Below, in pieces: positions 9,961 through 21,190 of a DNA stretch of 64,000 nucleotides. The DNA lies in the NCBI RefSeq assembly GCF_032854445.1, contig NC_088302.1:2170001-2234000 (forward strand), written 5' to 3'. The notes under the pieces are model-generated. The model was not told the origin of the DNA, did not search any database, and saw only the letters and a program-made list of their open reading frames with translations. Both the position numbers and the translations under genes were made by a program. The DNA is from Liolophura sinensis. Taxonomy: Eukaryota; Mollusca; Polyplacophora; Chitonida; Chitonidae. Every line of letters begins with the position of its first letter. Within the stretch, counting starts at the first letter, position 1.

Positions 9961-12900
9961 CTTTCTCACAGGCTGGGCCAGGTGTGCACCAAAGCTTATT
10001 GGCCACTGAATGTTTGGGGCTGAGTTAAGGCGCTAAACGTTAACATTGTCGCTTATGGAAAATTAATGGGGGGTCTGTGGCCTGATCTGTCCACTTGTGC
10101 CAAAACACGTAATATGTCACTGTGTGCTCAGATTTCGCAGCAACCTGATAATATTTGGTGAGTACATCTGGAATGTGGTTTGCATTGACATGGAACTTGA
10201 TTGAGCAGTTTTAAAGCTTCTGTATTTCCACACATATCTGTTTTGTTTAAAAATGGGCTAAAACGCTCTTTTCTCGAGGGTAGAACAGGTGTATGAGCAG
10301 GCTGGAACAAACACAGGCAACGTTTCATTGTTCCTGTTTTTTAAAAATGTCTCTTTTGGGGCTGACGTTGGATAAACAATGCAAAATTTGAGTGCTGCGA
10401 GTGAAATTCGAGTATGTGGCTGAGAGATAGGGTGTGTGATTAAAGATGGTCAGTAAGGCCTTGCATCACATATAAGGGCCCAGCATTACACAGGTGGATA
10501 AAAACACAACAGCAGATTAATTTACTTGGGTAGAGTAGGAGAGAGGGCCAGTGTATATTTAATTTACAAATCATGTCGGGTTCCTCCCATGTGTGCCACG
10601 AGACACTAGGTAAATGTGCATAAAATCAACCTGCTGTCACAAAACATCAAAAACAGGCATCTGTGCTGCAACACTGGCTGCTGTCTAAGGGCATAGGCTT
10701 GAAGTTGACAAGATTAATTTTCCTCTTTAAACTTAAAAATAAACCACTGTATGCTTGTAGTTGTCATTGCATGTGTGTATTCATTTCTCTGACAATATAC
10801 ATGTGCACTCACACATTATGTACGGCGATGGAACAAAAATTATCAAGTTCAAGTATCCAGCATACATGTAAGTGTGATTTGTTGGAATATTGCCCTTGTG
10901 AAAATGAGTCTCTGCCCCACCAGGTGTCTGTTTCTCCACCAGAACATAGTATGCTGATCCCGCGACACCTCAAGCAGCTTTTGTTGTTGTATCTGGCCCA
11001 ACCAGATTTTTTTTATGTTTCCAATGTCCTCACACACAAGTTGAGAAAATAGACAGCTACACATGGCTTTCACATCCTAGTTCAATACCTTCTGAACTTT
11101 CTTCTTGGTTTCTCTCTTTCGACCTTGTCTCTCAAAGATCGCTTCAGTGAACTTTGCCTGGTTTTTGCATATATTGAACTGGGTTCTACCTAGGTGAGTG
11201 GGGTCTGCTAGCCGTTCAGCTTCCTCAAACGCCTGATGCAGTCCTCCACTCCCTTGGCCGACCTAGAATCCCCATCATTGTTCCGATACTACGCCATGAC
11301 ACATTTCCCTCCAGACCTTGTGCGTTGAGTTTGCGCATTTGTTGATAAGTGAATGTGCAGCGGGGATAGGAAAATGTTGTTTAACTGTGCTTCGCCTACT
11401 CAGTGTTCTTGTCTAATAAATGTGTAAACATTTAAAGTAGGCAGAATGAAATAGAAACAATCATGACTCTTTACCTGGTGATTGTTGTTCATTTTAGCCC
11501 GGTAAATGAGGAAAAGAATTGTATAAATGGGACGCCTGTGGCGCCTCGTTCTAAACTTTCAACATTTATATCTTTCCACTAATATTATAATTCCATGTGT
11601 TTCAGCAAAATATGCAGAATGATATTGTCGAGCAAAAACAACAGTACTAATGGCTTTAAGAGATGTGCTATTACAGCGCGTGTTCGGAACAATATTTCCC
11701 GCAGTTACTTCCCTTCAGCACTAACAAGCGTTTAAGTCCGATTTCGTATATTTTACATTTCAAAATTTACGTTTCACTTCGAGAGGCAAATCTTTTTGGA
11801 AAAACATTACAAAGTGGGCTAAAATGGGGATATTTACGAAGATTTCTGGCTGATAGGACGCGGGTTATACATTAGAGTCAGTACTTGGTTGATTACAGCG
11901 ACAGAGATAGGCTTTCTTAGCCAAAAAGTTTTGCCTTCAGAAAGCCATACCAGCTGGTTAAACGGATTTATGAGGTGCTTTCATGTCCTAAACAGGGACA
12001 CTGGCCTCCCTTATCGCTGGGATCATTGGGAACATCGTATATATGTAACAGTTACAGTATCAGGTTACTAGACAGGTCTGGTATCAGGCTAAATCAAACG
12101 ATGTTTTTATCTAGCTGTGCACGCCAAATTGCTGCCCACTTTGTATGGACTAGTTTTGTCTTTTCAGGCACACTCTATCACACCTCACAGTGCAATATTT
12201 GGACACACTTGCATACATCTCGAAGTGTTTGTTATTTTCATGTGTACGTTTCAACAATTACAGTTGGCCAACACACTCCTGTACTATTCATTGTGCAGTT
12301 TTCAGAAACACTCCTATACAGTACTCACCATGGTGACGCCACCGACCTTACTGGCGATAAAAATGCAACGTGCTAATATTGTACACATTTTTATTAATAA
12401 TGAATGTATTACTGTTTTGCCTATTGTTATATCTTTTGTTGCCGTTTGACTAGTTGTTACAATTACCGCAGCAGTCCGTGTCAAGAAGACATTTTCATAT
12501 CTCATGGGGCTTTTACAGCTATATGCGCATGGGCAAGGTTTAATCTGGAATACATGTACATTGAAATTCAAAGAACTTTTTTGGTTTCGGCTGTCAGTAA
12601 CTTTATTGTCGAGATGGGTGGTGGGTAGTTGAGTAAACAGGATAACAGCTGACTTCACTTGAAATTACTATAGAAACCTCGTGTAACTGAAATGTGCTAA
12701 GCACGGTTTAGGATGAAGATAATGGTGGGGATATAATTAGTGTTGACTGATATAGTTCATAATTTATATCACTTTATATTTAGTCTAACGTTTGCTTGAA
12801 AACATTACGCTTCGTGGAATGGTCACAGCTACAGACAGAGACGCGGCCATCCACGATGTAGGCCTTTGTGAATGTCATAGATTCTGTGTCGGCTGCATTA

Positions 12901-13388
12901 ACAAATCGATAAAAAATCGATAACAGATAACAAATCGATAACAGATAACAAATCGTGAACACACACTTCCGAATAATTCCCATCAGAAGTAATACAGTGT
13001 AAATTTAGTTGAATGTAAATTTGTTGTTTGTATCCAGACACATGCATTTGATCTGCATTATGATAATATTTATGAATGTATTAAAATATAAATACATGTA
13101 TGATCAAAATACAGATGGAACACATTTGTTAGCTGAAAAGACCAAATTCTAGTGCAAATGTATTTATTAAAAATGCGTTACATGCTTATTTATATAACAT
13201 TATTACACAAAGACAATGTATACCAAATGCCCACTATACAAAAATTATTGTAAAGTGTCTTTGTCTCTTTAAACAAATCGGGAAAGTCTTTTCGTACTCT
13301 TTCATCTGAACTTTATGTAAATGTTAGGGTTTCTCCACTTCTGAGTCATTAGACTAGATTGTTCATCTTTGTGTCCCTCATACATGCA
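9961..13388. other. Gene-free stretch apart from one weak candidate exon
   Basis: Open frames here (10663-11052, 11975-12376 and 12117-12449 plus; 12314-12658 minus) show no recognisable domain, no consistent splice partners and ordinary AT-rich composition. A short repeat of AAATCGATAACAGATAAC occurs three times at 12895-12955. A motif GTGGCGCCTCGTTCTAAA at 11534 recurs in diverged form at 20807 and 20907. Confidence 0.6.
11089..11262 (-). other. Weak candidate exon, minus strand
   Basis: Read on the minus strand, 174 bases (58 codons) stay open between an AG acceptor (CTAG, upstream of 11262) and a donor AAG|GTATTG (at 11088). The translation is polar and helix-like, for example FEEAERLADPTH and FERQGRKRETKKK, and does not look like random AT-rich DNA. 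There is no clear polypyrimidine tract, and I see no partner exon nearby. It may be an exon of an unseen minus-strand gene, a retrocopied fragment, or chance. Confidence 0.22.
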
Positions 13389-13397
13389 TACACAAAT

Positions 13398-13433
13398 ATA
13401 TACATACATACATACATACATACATACATACAC
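13398..13433. repeat. (CATA)n microsatellite
   Basis: About eight perfect CATA repeats. Confidence 0.9.
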
Positions 13434-13528
13434 GTTAGATATGGGACCGAGTCGCTAAATATGTGTAGGTAAACCTTAGGTATGTCAGTGCCGGCATGAT
13501 AGGTGGTGCCCAAGATATTAGCAGTTAA

Positions 13529-13810
13529 CCGGCTGCGGTAGGGGTAGTGGGTAGATCATCTCCTTCGTAAACGGCAAGCCCGAGGTTCAATCCCGAATCG
13601 AACCTTAAACTTATCTAATACTTCATCGCTTGATGCCCAGAACAAGGTGAATCGAGTCGGTGCTGATAGGCTCGTTGAATCACCATAATGTGACTGGGTG
13701 GGGCGTCGTGATTGGTTCCTTCATCATGGCTTAAAAGTGTTGGCACCGCTGAAGTATCATGCCGGAGACCCCAGAACCCCGGACATGACACTCCCATGGA
13801 TGTCTCGTCT
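13529..13810. mobile_element. tRNA-derived SINE fragment with an inverted second copy
   Basis: A tRNA-like head at about 13529-13600 has an A-box-like GGTAGTGGGTAGA and a B-box-like GAGGTTCAATCCC. The plus strand then shows a body segment AATGTGACTGGGTGGGGC (13687), also present at about 22080 and 36990. The minus strand at 13805-13745 shows the next part of the same body (TCCGGCATGATACTTCAG). The two body pieces face each other, giving a small inverted chimera of two truncated copies. Confidence 0.6.
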
Positions 13811-13991
13811 CTCCAACCATAGTCATACAGATAGTTTGAAAGAGGGCAAACTGGCAGACAGACTGAGAGACTCCGGCGAAACATAAGCTCTTTTGGTGTA
13901 ATAAATACAGTATATGAGGGATAAATGGATGTGGAATATGTATGTTGCAGAATGTATATTTTACACCCAATGCGTCTGTCATAGTACAAGT

Positions 13992-14690
13992 GTTCACTAT
14001 TTGAACATTGTTCACTAATTGGACATTGCTAACTATTTGGACATTGTTCAGTATTTGGACATTGTTCACTGTTTGGACATTATTCACTGCTTGGTCATTG
14101 CTCACTATTTGGACATTGTTGACTAATTGGACATTGTTCACTGTTTGCAAATTATTCACTATTTGATCAGTGTTCACTATTTGGACATTGCTGACTATTT
14201 GGACATTGTTTACCATTTGGACATTATTCACTATTTGGTCATTATTCACTATTTGGTCATTATTCACTATTTGGTCATTGCTAACTATTTGGACATTGTT
14301 CATTGTTTGGACATTGTTCACTGTTTGGACATTGTTCACTGTTTGGTCATCGTTAACTATTTGGACATTGCTGACTAATTGGGCATTGTTCACTTTGGTA
14401 ATTATTCACTATTTGGCCATTGTTCACTATTTGGACATTGCTGATTATTTGGACATTGTTCACTGTTTGGAAATTATTCACTGTTTGGTCATCGTTCACT
14501 ATTTGGACATTGCTAACTATTTGGACATTGTTCACCATTCGGACATTATCCACTACTTGGTCATTGTTGACTATTTGGACAATGTTTACTATTTGGACAT
14601 TTCTGACTATTTGGACATTGTTCACTATTTGGACATTGCTGTCTATTTGGACATTGCTCACTATTTCAACGTTGCTCACTGTTTGGACCT
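13992..14690. repeat. 18-bp minisatellite, about 38 units
   Basis: The consensus unit is TTCACTATTTGGACATTG with many substitutions (ACTGTTTGG, ACTATTTGGTC). The period is a multiple of three, so several frames stay open on both strands (for example NNVQIV repeats on the minus strand and HYLDIV or FTIWTL on the plus). These long frames are by-products of the repeat and are not annotated as genes. Confidence 0.95.
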
Positions 14691-14699
14691 CTGGGCAAG

Positions 14700-16920
14700 T
14701 GTATATCACGTTACCGTTAATCGTTTTAACCTCAAGAACGCCTTTTCTGAGAAAAGATTACGATGATAGTATATATGGAAGTGACCGCATAATTATGGTT
14801 TGTATATTACGTGTATATGTTTTGTGTTATCGCCATGATTTTGTCATCTCTACAGTAGAATTCGTATTCCTTCGTTCCTCTATTCTGTAACAAAATCCAT
14901 ACTGTATAGGTCCCTATATGCACCACCGCCAGTGTTACCAATATTTCGATGACCAACACCAACAATCAATGCCTGAACTGAATGAACAAATTTAATATAG
15001 CCCATATGTCCCCAGCCCTAGTATATTTATGCAGCTAAGCCAATAAGCAAACGAAGTTATTCAACAATTTAGCTTCCTGTTTCCTTATAAATGGGTTTGT
15101 CTAAAACATACACGTACAGACGAATACTTTAAAGTCTGCATGATGGGCCACAGTGAATAAATGAAATCAGTCCACCGGAAGATTCGCTGATCGAACAAGT
15201 TCAGCGACTAGGGAATTTCATAAAATCTAAAAATAATGCTGACTATATTTCCGTCACACGGTAATGCTTTGTCTATATGTCTATAAGAATCCTATGTAAG
15301 AACAGTAAGTCTCTGACAAAAGTGACACCTCGCTCTACCTTTCAGATAAGACGCCCAGGAACATGAATAATAAGCCACCGTGTCACGAGCACAAATGTAT
15401 TCCGCTGAAAACCCTTGGGGAATTCCCGTCAATTTCAGAGCCTTTTTAAATAGCGGTCGTTCATGATTGACGCACTTTGGTGCGTAGAAAGTAACAGATG
15501 ATTTATCTTCAGATTACGTCAATCTCTTATTATAGATTACCTACCGGCGCCGAAAGAGCAATGGGTTTACTACTTCTCTGTCGGTCCATCGCCAAGAAGT
15601 TTTTCGGACTGTTCTCCAAAACGGTTCATAGTATTAAATATAAGCTTGGTACTTGGCTTCACTATGAATATACACTACATACAGGTCAAGTCAGTGTTCG
15701 GACACTTTTGTCCGTTTTGGACTTTACCCGTTTTCTGAACTTTTCTTCAAATCATGCAGTTGGTTGGTTTGAATTGAAACTTGAACTTGGTAATTGACTT
15801 CACCGAGGCAAGTTACACTCCGATGTTGGGCTGTTTCGTCCATTTTCCACAAGAATATGGCCTTTTTCATTAGCCATTATTTTGACGGCTGATATAGTAT
15901 TGAACATTTATTGTTAGTCAGTGCTCCGAATGCTTGTTTAGCTTGACCCACACTCAATGCGTAGGTACACAACAGTCCAAACGAGCCTGAAAATCTGATT
16001 GTTCTCGTTGGGAACATTGAATATGAGCACTTTGTGCGCAGTTGACAGAGAGTCTCTCCTTGAGCCTCAGGATCCAATTGGGTGGAGTTTACATCGGGTA
16101 CACTCTGCTGACATACTACATAACAGTGGAGTTCTATACATTACGTACGGCTATACTGGCTGGCTTTGTGTTGTCCTATGCACATTAACCTGACCCAGTC
16201 ACGAAAGCAAACTGAAATATAATACATTTATGTCACCACTGTCAATATCCATTCCTATTGCAAACTCGCTTCTGGCTATTTTGGCAGTCGTATATGTTTC
16301 CCTAGATACTGTTGGCCTAGATTTAAATGAGTGGCGTACATCATCCCCGAAGACATGAGTTAAGATGTGTGGTGACATAATAGAAAGAGCGTCTGACTGA
16401 TATATACCTCGCCTGGAGCTCAGCGTGAAAGGGGTAGGCCAACTTTTGGTCGGTGACTGTTTCGGCGTTGTGTCTGGTGTCTGTTGGCATGTGGTCGCAG
16501 TGAGGCAGTAATTATAAACATGTCAGCATTCTGCCCTGTCGGCTACAAGGATACACGGTCGTGTTAACACCGATATAACGTTGACTGCTACATTAAACAC
16601 TAAGCAAACAAATAAACAACCAGTAAACAAACTGAATTTGTGCTCTTTTTGTACTGCAGGGTCCGACAGCAAATTTACACTGCGCTGACAACACTATTGT
16701 CTGTTTCTTTTAACTTGTAACCTATATTCAGTTATCTTTAAATTATTTCAATCGATATGCTGGACATCCATATTATTTCAAAGAAAATGCAGCTAAAATA
16801 GACTTCTTCCTATTCATAGTGTCAAATCCCATATCTACGTTTGTTTTCGATGCCAAGACTACATTTCTTCTTGTGATGTCATAATTACTTTAAAAGAAGC
16901 GGCTTGCTGGATATTGGCCG
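14700..16920. other. No gene recognised
   Basis: The open frame at 15498-15797 lacks any domain or splice context that I recognise. No repeats of note were seen. Confidence 0.5.
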
Positions 16921-16924
16921 TAGT

Positions 16925-17185
16925 GTTTTGTGTTGCACCCAATTCTCAAAAATGTTTCACTTATACAACGGAGGGCAGATTTATGATGGAAGGGAGCCCG
17001 AGGGAAACCCACGAACATCCGCAGATTGCTGGATGATCCTCACATGTACATTTTTAAGACAGGAGATGAAGCCTGCCTGAGGCGGACTTGAACTCGCGAC
17101 CAGCGTATTGACGAGAGGGTCAGGCGACATTCGGCAGCCCTAACAGACTAGCTACTCGGCCACGGTGGTCCCCGATACCTTTATA
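16925..17185 (-). mobile_element. SINE family 1, near-complete with tRNA-like head
   Basis: Read on the minus strand, a tRNA-like head (CCGTGGCCGAGTAGCTAG as the A-box region at about 17172, GCGAGTTCAAGTCCG as the B-box region at about 17090) leads into the body shared by the other family 1 copies: GGGTTTCCCTCGGGCTCCC, then ATTCTTGAG-like and AAGTGAAACAT-like blocks. This is the copy that best shows that the family is tRNA-derived and transcribed towards the (AAAT)n tail. Other copies are listed separately. Confidence 0.75.
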
Positions 17186-17290
17186 GATTTTTTCTGAGTT
17201 TCATTTCTTGGCAACCTTACGATTTTGTACCACTGATTTATTTATAGAACCCGAGTGAACGACACAGTCATACAACTTTATTTTTAATTG

Positions 17291-18925
17291 ACAGGACGAG
17301 AATCAGTGGACAATACAAAAGACAGGACGAGAATCAGTGGACAACACGAGATTTAATTGACCGGACGAGAATCAGTGGACAACACAAGATTTAATTGACA
17401 GGACGAGAATCAGTGGACAACACAAGATTTAACAGATAGGACGAGAATCAGTGGACAACGCGAGATTTAATTGACAGGACGAGAATCAGTGGACAACACG
17501 AGATTTAACTGACAGGACGAGAATCAGTGGACAATACAAGAGACAGGACGAGAATCAGTGGACACCACGAGATTTAATTGACAGCACGAGAATCAGTGGA
17601 CACCACGATATTTAATTGACAGGACGAGAATCAGAGGACAACACGAGATTTAATTGACAAGACGAGAATCAGATGACAACACAAGATTTAATTGACAGGA
17701 CGAGAATCAGTGGACAACACGAGATTTAATTGACAGCACGAGAATCAGTGGACAACACGAGATTTAATTGACAGCACGAGAATCAGTGGACACCACAAGA
17801 TTTAATTGACAGCACGAGAATCAGTGGACAACACGAGCTTTAATTGACTGACAGGGCGAGAATCATTGGAGAACACAAGATTTAATTGACAGGACGAGAA
17901 TCAGTGGACACCACGAGATTTAATTGACAAGACGAGAATCAGTGGACAACACGATATTTAATTGACAGGGCGAGAATCAGTGGACAACACGAGATTTAAG
18001 TGACAGGGCGAGAATCAGTGGACAACACGAGATTTAATTGACAGCACGAGAATCATTGGACAACACAAGATTTAACAGATAGGACGAGAATCAGTGGACA
18101 ACGCGAGATTTAATTGACAGGACGAGAATCAGTGGACAACACGAGATTTAACTGACAGGACGAGAATCAGTGGACAATACAAGAGACAGGACGAGAATCA
18201 GTGGACACCACGAGATTTAATTGACAGCACGAGAATCAGTGGACACCACGATATTTAATTGACAGGACGAGAATCAGAGGACAACACGAGATTTAATTGA
18301 CAAGACGAGAATCAGATGACAACACAAGATTTAATTGACAGGACGAGAATCAGTGGACAACACGAGATTTAATTGACAGCACGAGAATCAGTGGACAACA
18401 CGAGATTTAATTGACAGCACGAGAATCAGTGGACACCACAAGATTTAATTGACAGCACGAGAATCAGTGAACAACACGAGCTTTAATTGACTGACAGGGC
18501 GAGAATCATTGGAGAACACAAGATTTAATTGACAGGACGAGAATCAGTGGACACCACGAGATTTAATTGACAAGACGAGAATCAGTGGACAACACGATAT
18601 TTAATTGACAGGGCGAGAATCAGTGGACAACACGAGATTTAAGTGACAGGGCGAGAATCAGTGGACAACACGAGATTTAATTGACAGCACGAGAATCAGT
18701 GGACAACACGAGATTTAATTGACAGCACGAGAATCAGTGGGCAACACAAGAGACAAGACGAGAATCAGCGGACACCACGAGATTTAATTGACAGCACGAG
18801 AATCAGTGGACAACACGAGCTTTAATTTACAGGACGAGAATCAGTGGACAACACGAGATTTAATTGACAGGACGAGAATCAATGGACAACACGAGATTTA
18901 ATTGGCAGCACGAGATTCAATGGAG
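17291..18925. repeat. 38-bp minisatellite with a duplicated 643-bp higher-order block
   Basis: The unit is close to GATTTAATTGACAGGACGAG followed by AATCAGTGGACAACACGA. Marker variants recur at a fixed offset: AACAGATAGG at 17431 and 18074, and CTTTAATTGACTGACAGGG at 17838 and 18481, both 643 bp apart. About 17 monomers have therefore been duplicated as a block with very few changes. No coding capacity is seen. Confidence 0.95.
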
Positions 18926-19375
18926 ATTCAATCGACAAGAGCGTACTAGAACACTTGTCGACGGAATGTCGTTAGAATCCTGTAATCCTTACAATTTCGC
19001 GTTGACATCGAAGTTTCGAATGAAATTCCATCAAAACGCATCATGTTTTAATACCACTGTTCCTGCTTTGAGGAATTAAACAAAAATCTACAAAGGCTTA
19101 ATATTATCCGCAGGTGTGATAATACATCCGTCTAAAACGATAACGTTTCATGACAGCATTTTAAATGAGATATCTGACCTGACAAAATAGTGCGGCAGCT
19201 CTAGGTAAATTCGATATAAGGAAGTTCAGTAAATGAAGATCCATATTCGTTGCATTTATAGCTATATCAAGGGGTCTGCATTACATAATTATGAATTATA
19301 CAAGGTGAGCATTGCCAGTCAAGTACATAATTGTGTGGGTACAATGGCACGACCTAATTCGAGAATCCAGAACGT
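18926..19375. other. Unique sequence, no gene seen
   Basis: AT-rich sequence between the 38-bp and 24-bp arrays. The short frame 18864-19079 mostly reads through the end of the 38-bp array. Confidence 0.5.
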
Positions 19376-19875
19376 GTAGACATACCGTGCCCTCAACGTG
19401 CGGGCATTCCGTGCCGTCAACGTGCATGCACTCTGTGCCGTCAACGTGTAGGCATTCTGTGCCGTCAACGTGCAGGCATTCTGTGCCGTCAACGTGTAGG
19501 CATTCCGTGCCTTCAACGTGCATATATTCTGTGCCCTCAACGTGCATATATTCTGTGCTTGCAACGAGCATGCATTCCGTGCCGTCAAGGTGCATGCACT
19601 CTGTGCCGTCAACGTGCTGGCATTCCGTGCCGTCATCGTGCATGCACTCTGTGCCGTCAACGTGCATGCACTCTGTGCCGTCAACGTGCAGGCATTCCGT
19701 GCCGTCATCGTGCATGCACTCTGTGCCGTCAATGTGCAGGCATTCTGTGCCGTCAACCTGCAGGCATTCCATGCCCTCAACGTGCATATATTTTGTGCCC
19801 TCAACGTGCAGGCATTCTGTGCTTGCAGCGTGCATTCGGTGCCGTTAACGTGCAGACATTCCGCACCTTCAACGT
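19376..19875. repeat. 24-bp minisatellite, about 20 units
   Basis: The unit is close to GTGCCGTCAACGTGCATGCA plus TTCT. The period is divisible by three, so frames of 110-179 codons stay open on both strands (minus DGTECMHV, plus SVPSTCRH). They have no start context, splice context or family resemblance, and I treat them as repeat by-products. Confidence 0.93.
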
Positions 19876-21000
19876 CTCATGCGAAAAGTGACACCTTCGG
19901 TACAGTCTTGTATGGCATAGATAATACATGTAGGTGTCTGTGTAGTTCGAGAGAGAGTGAGTGAGTGCCTGGTTTTTTTTTTTTGAGAGTGTGTGTGTGC
20001 ACGGCCTACATTAGTGCAATGACACATTTAAATGTCAAAGCAGTCCATGTTCTCGACGACTAATGTACCGCAATTACCAGCACTACCTAACCGTATATAT
20101 ACATATATTTGTATAACAGTTTCAGTGTTGATCAAGATACACAATTTTCATCTGACGTACAGGAAATACGGTATATCTGTTTGCCTCGTCTTTCCACGGT
20201 GATACATTCGCTTTATATCTACCACCACTAGCAAATTTGGTACAGAGATCTTGAACAGCGCCGAAATCACTGGGGTCACGGTGATGAGACAGGAAAGGAT
20301 GTCAGAAAACACAAAAAGCTTTATCTCAACCCATCTTCCTAATAATACTGCATACACATGCGTTTTATTTATCGAAAGTAACCGCGACATGAATCTAACC
20401 AAAACCTGCAATGCAATGACATAGATTTCCAACGGCTTGTGTTGTTACGTGACTAATGGACAACACAAGATTGTGTATGTGTTTGGTACACCGCCCAGCA
20501 GAATTCCAGTCATGGAAGTCAGCTCCCGTTCACACATACATGTATTTCCAAAAATCATTCAAAAAATACAGGCATGCGGAAACAGACTGTTTTTTGTTCA
20601 AATTCAACTCCATGTAAAATAGTGTTCAGTCTGTGTATATACACTGGGCAAATGAAATGAATCTGGGAGTCAGGCATTAGTATACCAATGGTCAACTATA
20701 AATTGACACCCCAGGTTTACACGCTAGAGTAAAAAACAAATTAGGGCAGGATCATGTAAAAATAAGTAGCCACGTCTTAGTCATAGTGGGAAAACGCAAG
20801 GCGTGTGGCGCCTCCTTCTAAAATTTTAACTTTTCCATATTTACTTGTTCAAAACCAACGGCAAAGGCGAGATAATAAAAGCATTATTTAGAACGAGGCG
20901 CCTTGCTCTAACATTCTAATATTCCTTTACGTTTATTGGTCTAAAATGAAAAGAAAGACTTGATAAAAAATCATTTTTTTCTTTCATTAAAACTCGACTT
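19876..21000. other. No gene supported
   Basis: A minus-strand frame at 20148-20432 is hydrophobic (VITVTPVISALFKI-like) but has no family signature. Two diverged direct copies of a GGCGCC-containing AT-rich motif lie at about 20805-20860 and 20905-20960. Confidence 0.45.
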
Positions 21001-21081
21001 CGTGTTTGGAAACACGATGTCAAGTTTAAGCTTGGTATAATAAAAACTTATTCACTCTTCACTCTTTAACTGGTTATTTAA
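21001..21081 (+). promoter_or_regulatory. Candidate core promoter of the receptor gene
   Basis: A TATA-like TATAATAAAA at 21036-21045 lies about 37-46 bases before the ATG at 21082, so transcription could start near 21065-21075. A perfect small hairpin CGTGTTT/AAACACG sits at 21001-21016. The call depends on exon 1 being real. Confidence 0.3.
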
Positions 21082-21190
21082 ATGTGAAAACGAGAATTGA
21101 ATCCTTTAAAAGCATACCTGCTTGTTCTCTGTTGCATGTTTTCACAAGTTTCAAATGCTGCGCTGTATGACATAGCATCGAGCCATGATG
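21082..21190 (+). CDS. Candidate first exon: signal peptide of the LRP-like receptor, TGA at codon 2
   Basis: ATG at 21082 is followed at once by an in-frame TGA (21085-21087). After that the frame reads like a signal peptide: a basic start (KRE), a hydrophobic core (AYLLVLCC) and a small-residue cleavage-like end (VSNA|ALYD). A donor at GATG|GTGCAG (21191) leaves phase 1, which fits the phase-1 acceptor of the next exon at 22794. If the TGA is a sequencing error or a variant, this is a good N-terminus; otherwise the start lies elsewhere. The donor is weak apart from GT, and no other phase-1 donor exists in this open frame. Confidence 0.38.

Noticed and set aside
13731..14766. Several long open frames on both strands
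   Set aside because: They follow the 18-bp period exactly in all frames and have no start, splice or domain support.
15498..15797. 99-codon plus-strand frame
   Set aside because: No domain, no neighbours, no promoter; consistent with chance.
17291..18925. CRISPR-like array
   Set aside because: Repeat and spacer are not distinct: the whole 38-bp unit repeats, and the DNA is eukaryotic.
19296..19964. Cys/His-rich repetitive proteins on both strands (DGTECMHV and SVPSTCRH types)
   Set aside because: By-products of the 24-bp array. Cys spacing is imposed by the period and not by a fold.
20148..20432. Minus-strand hydrophobic frame as a receptor fragment
   Set aside because: No family motif, no splice partners; AT-rich DNA often gives hydrophobic frames.
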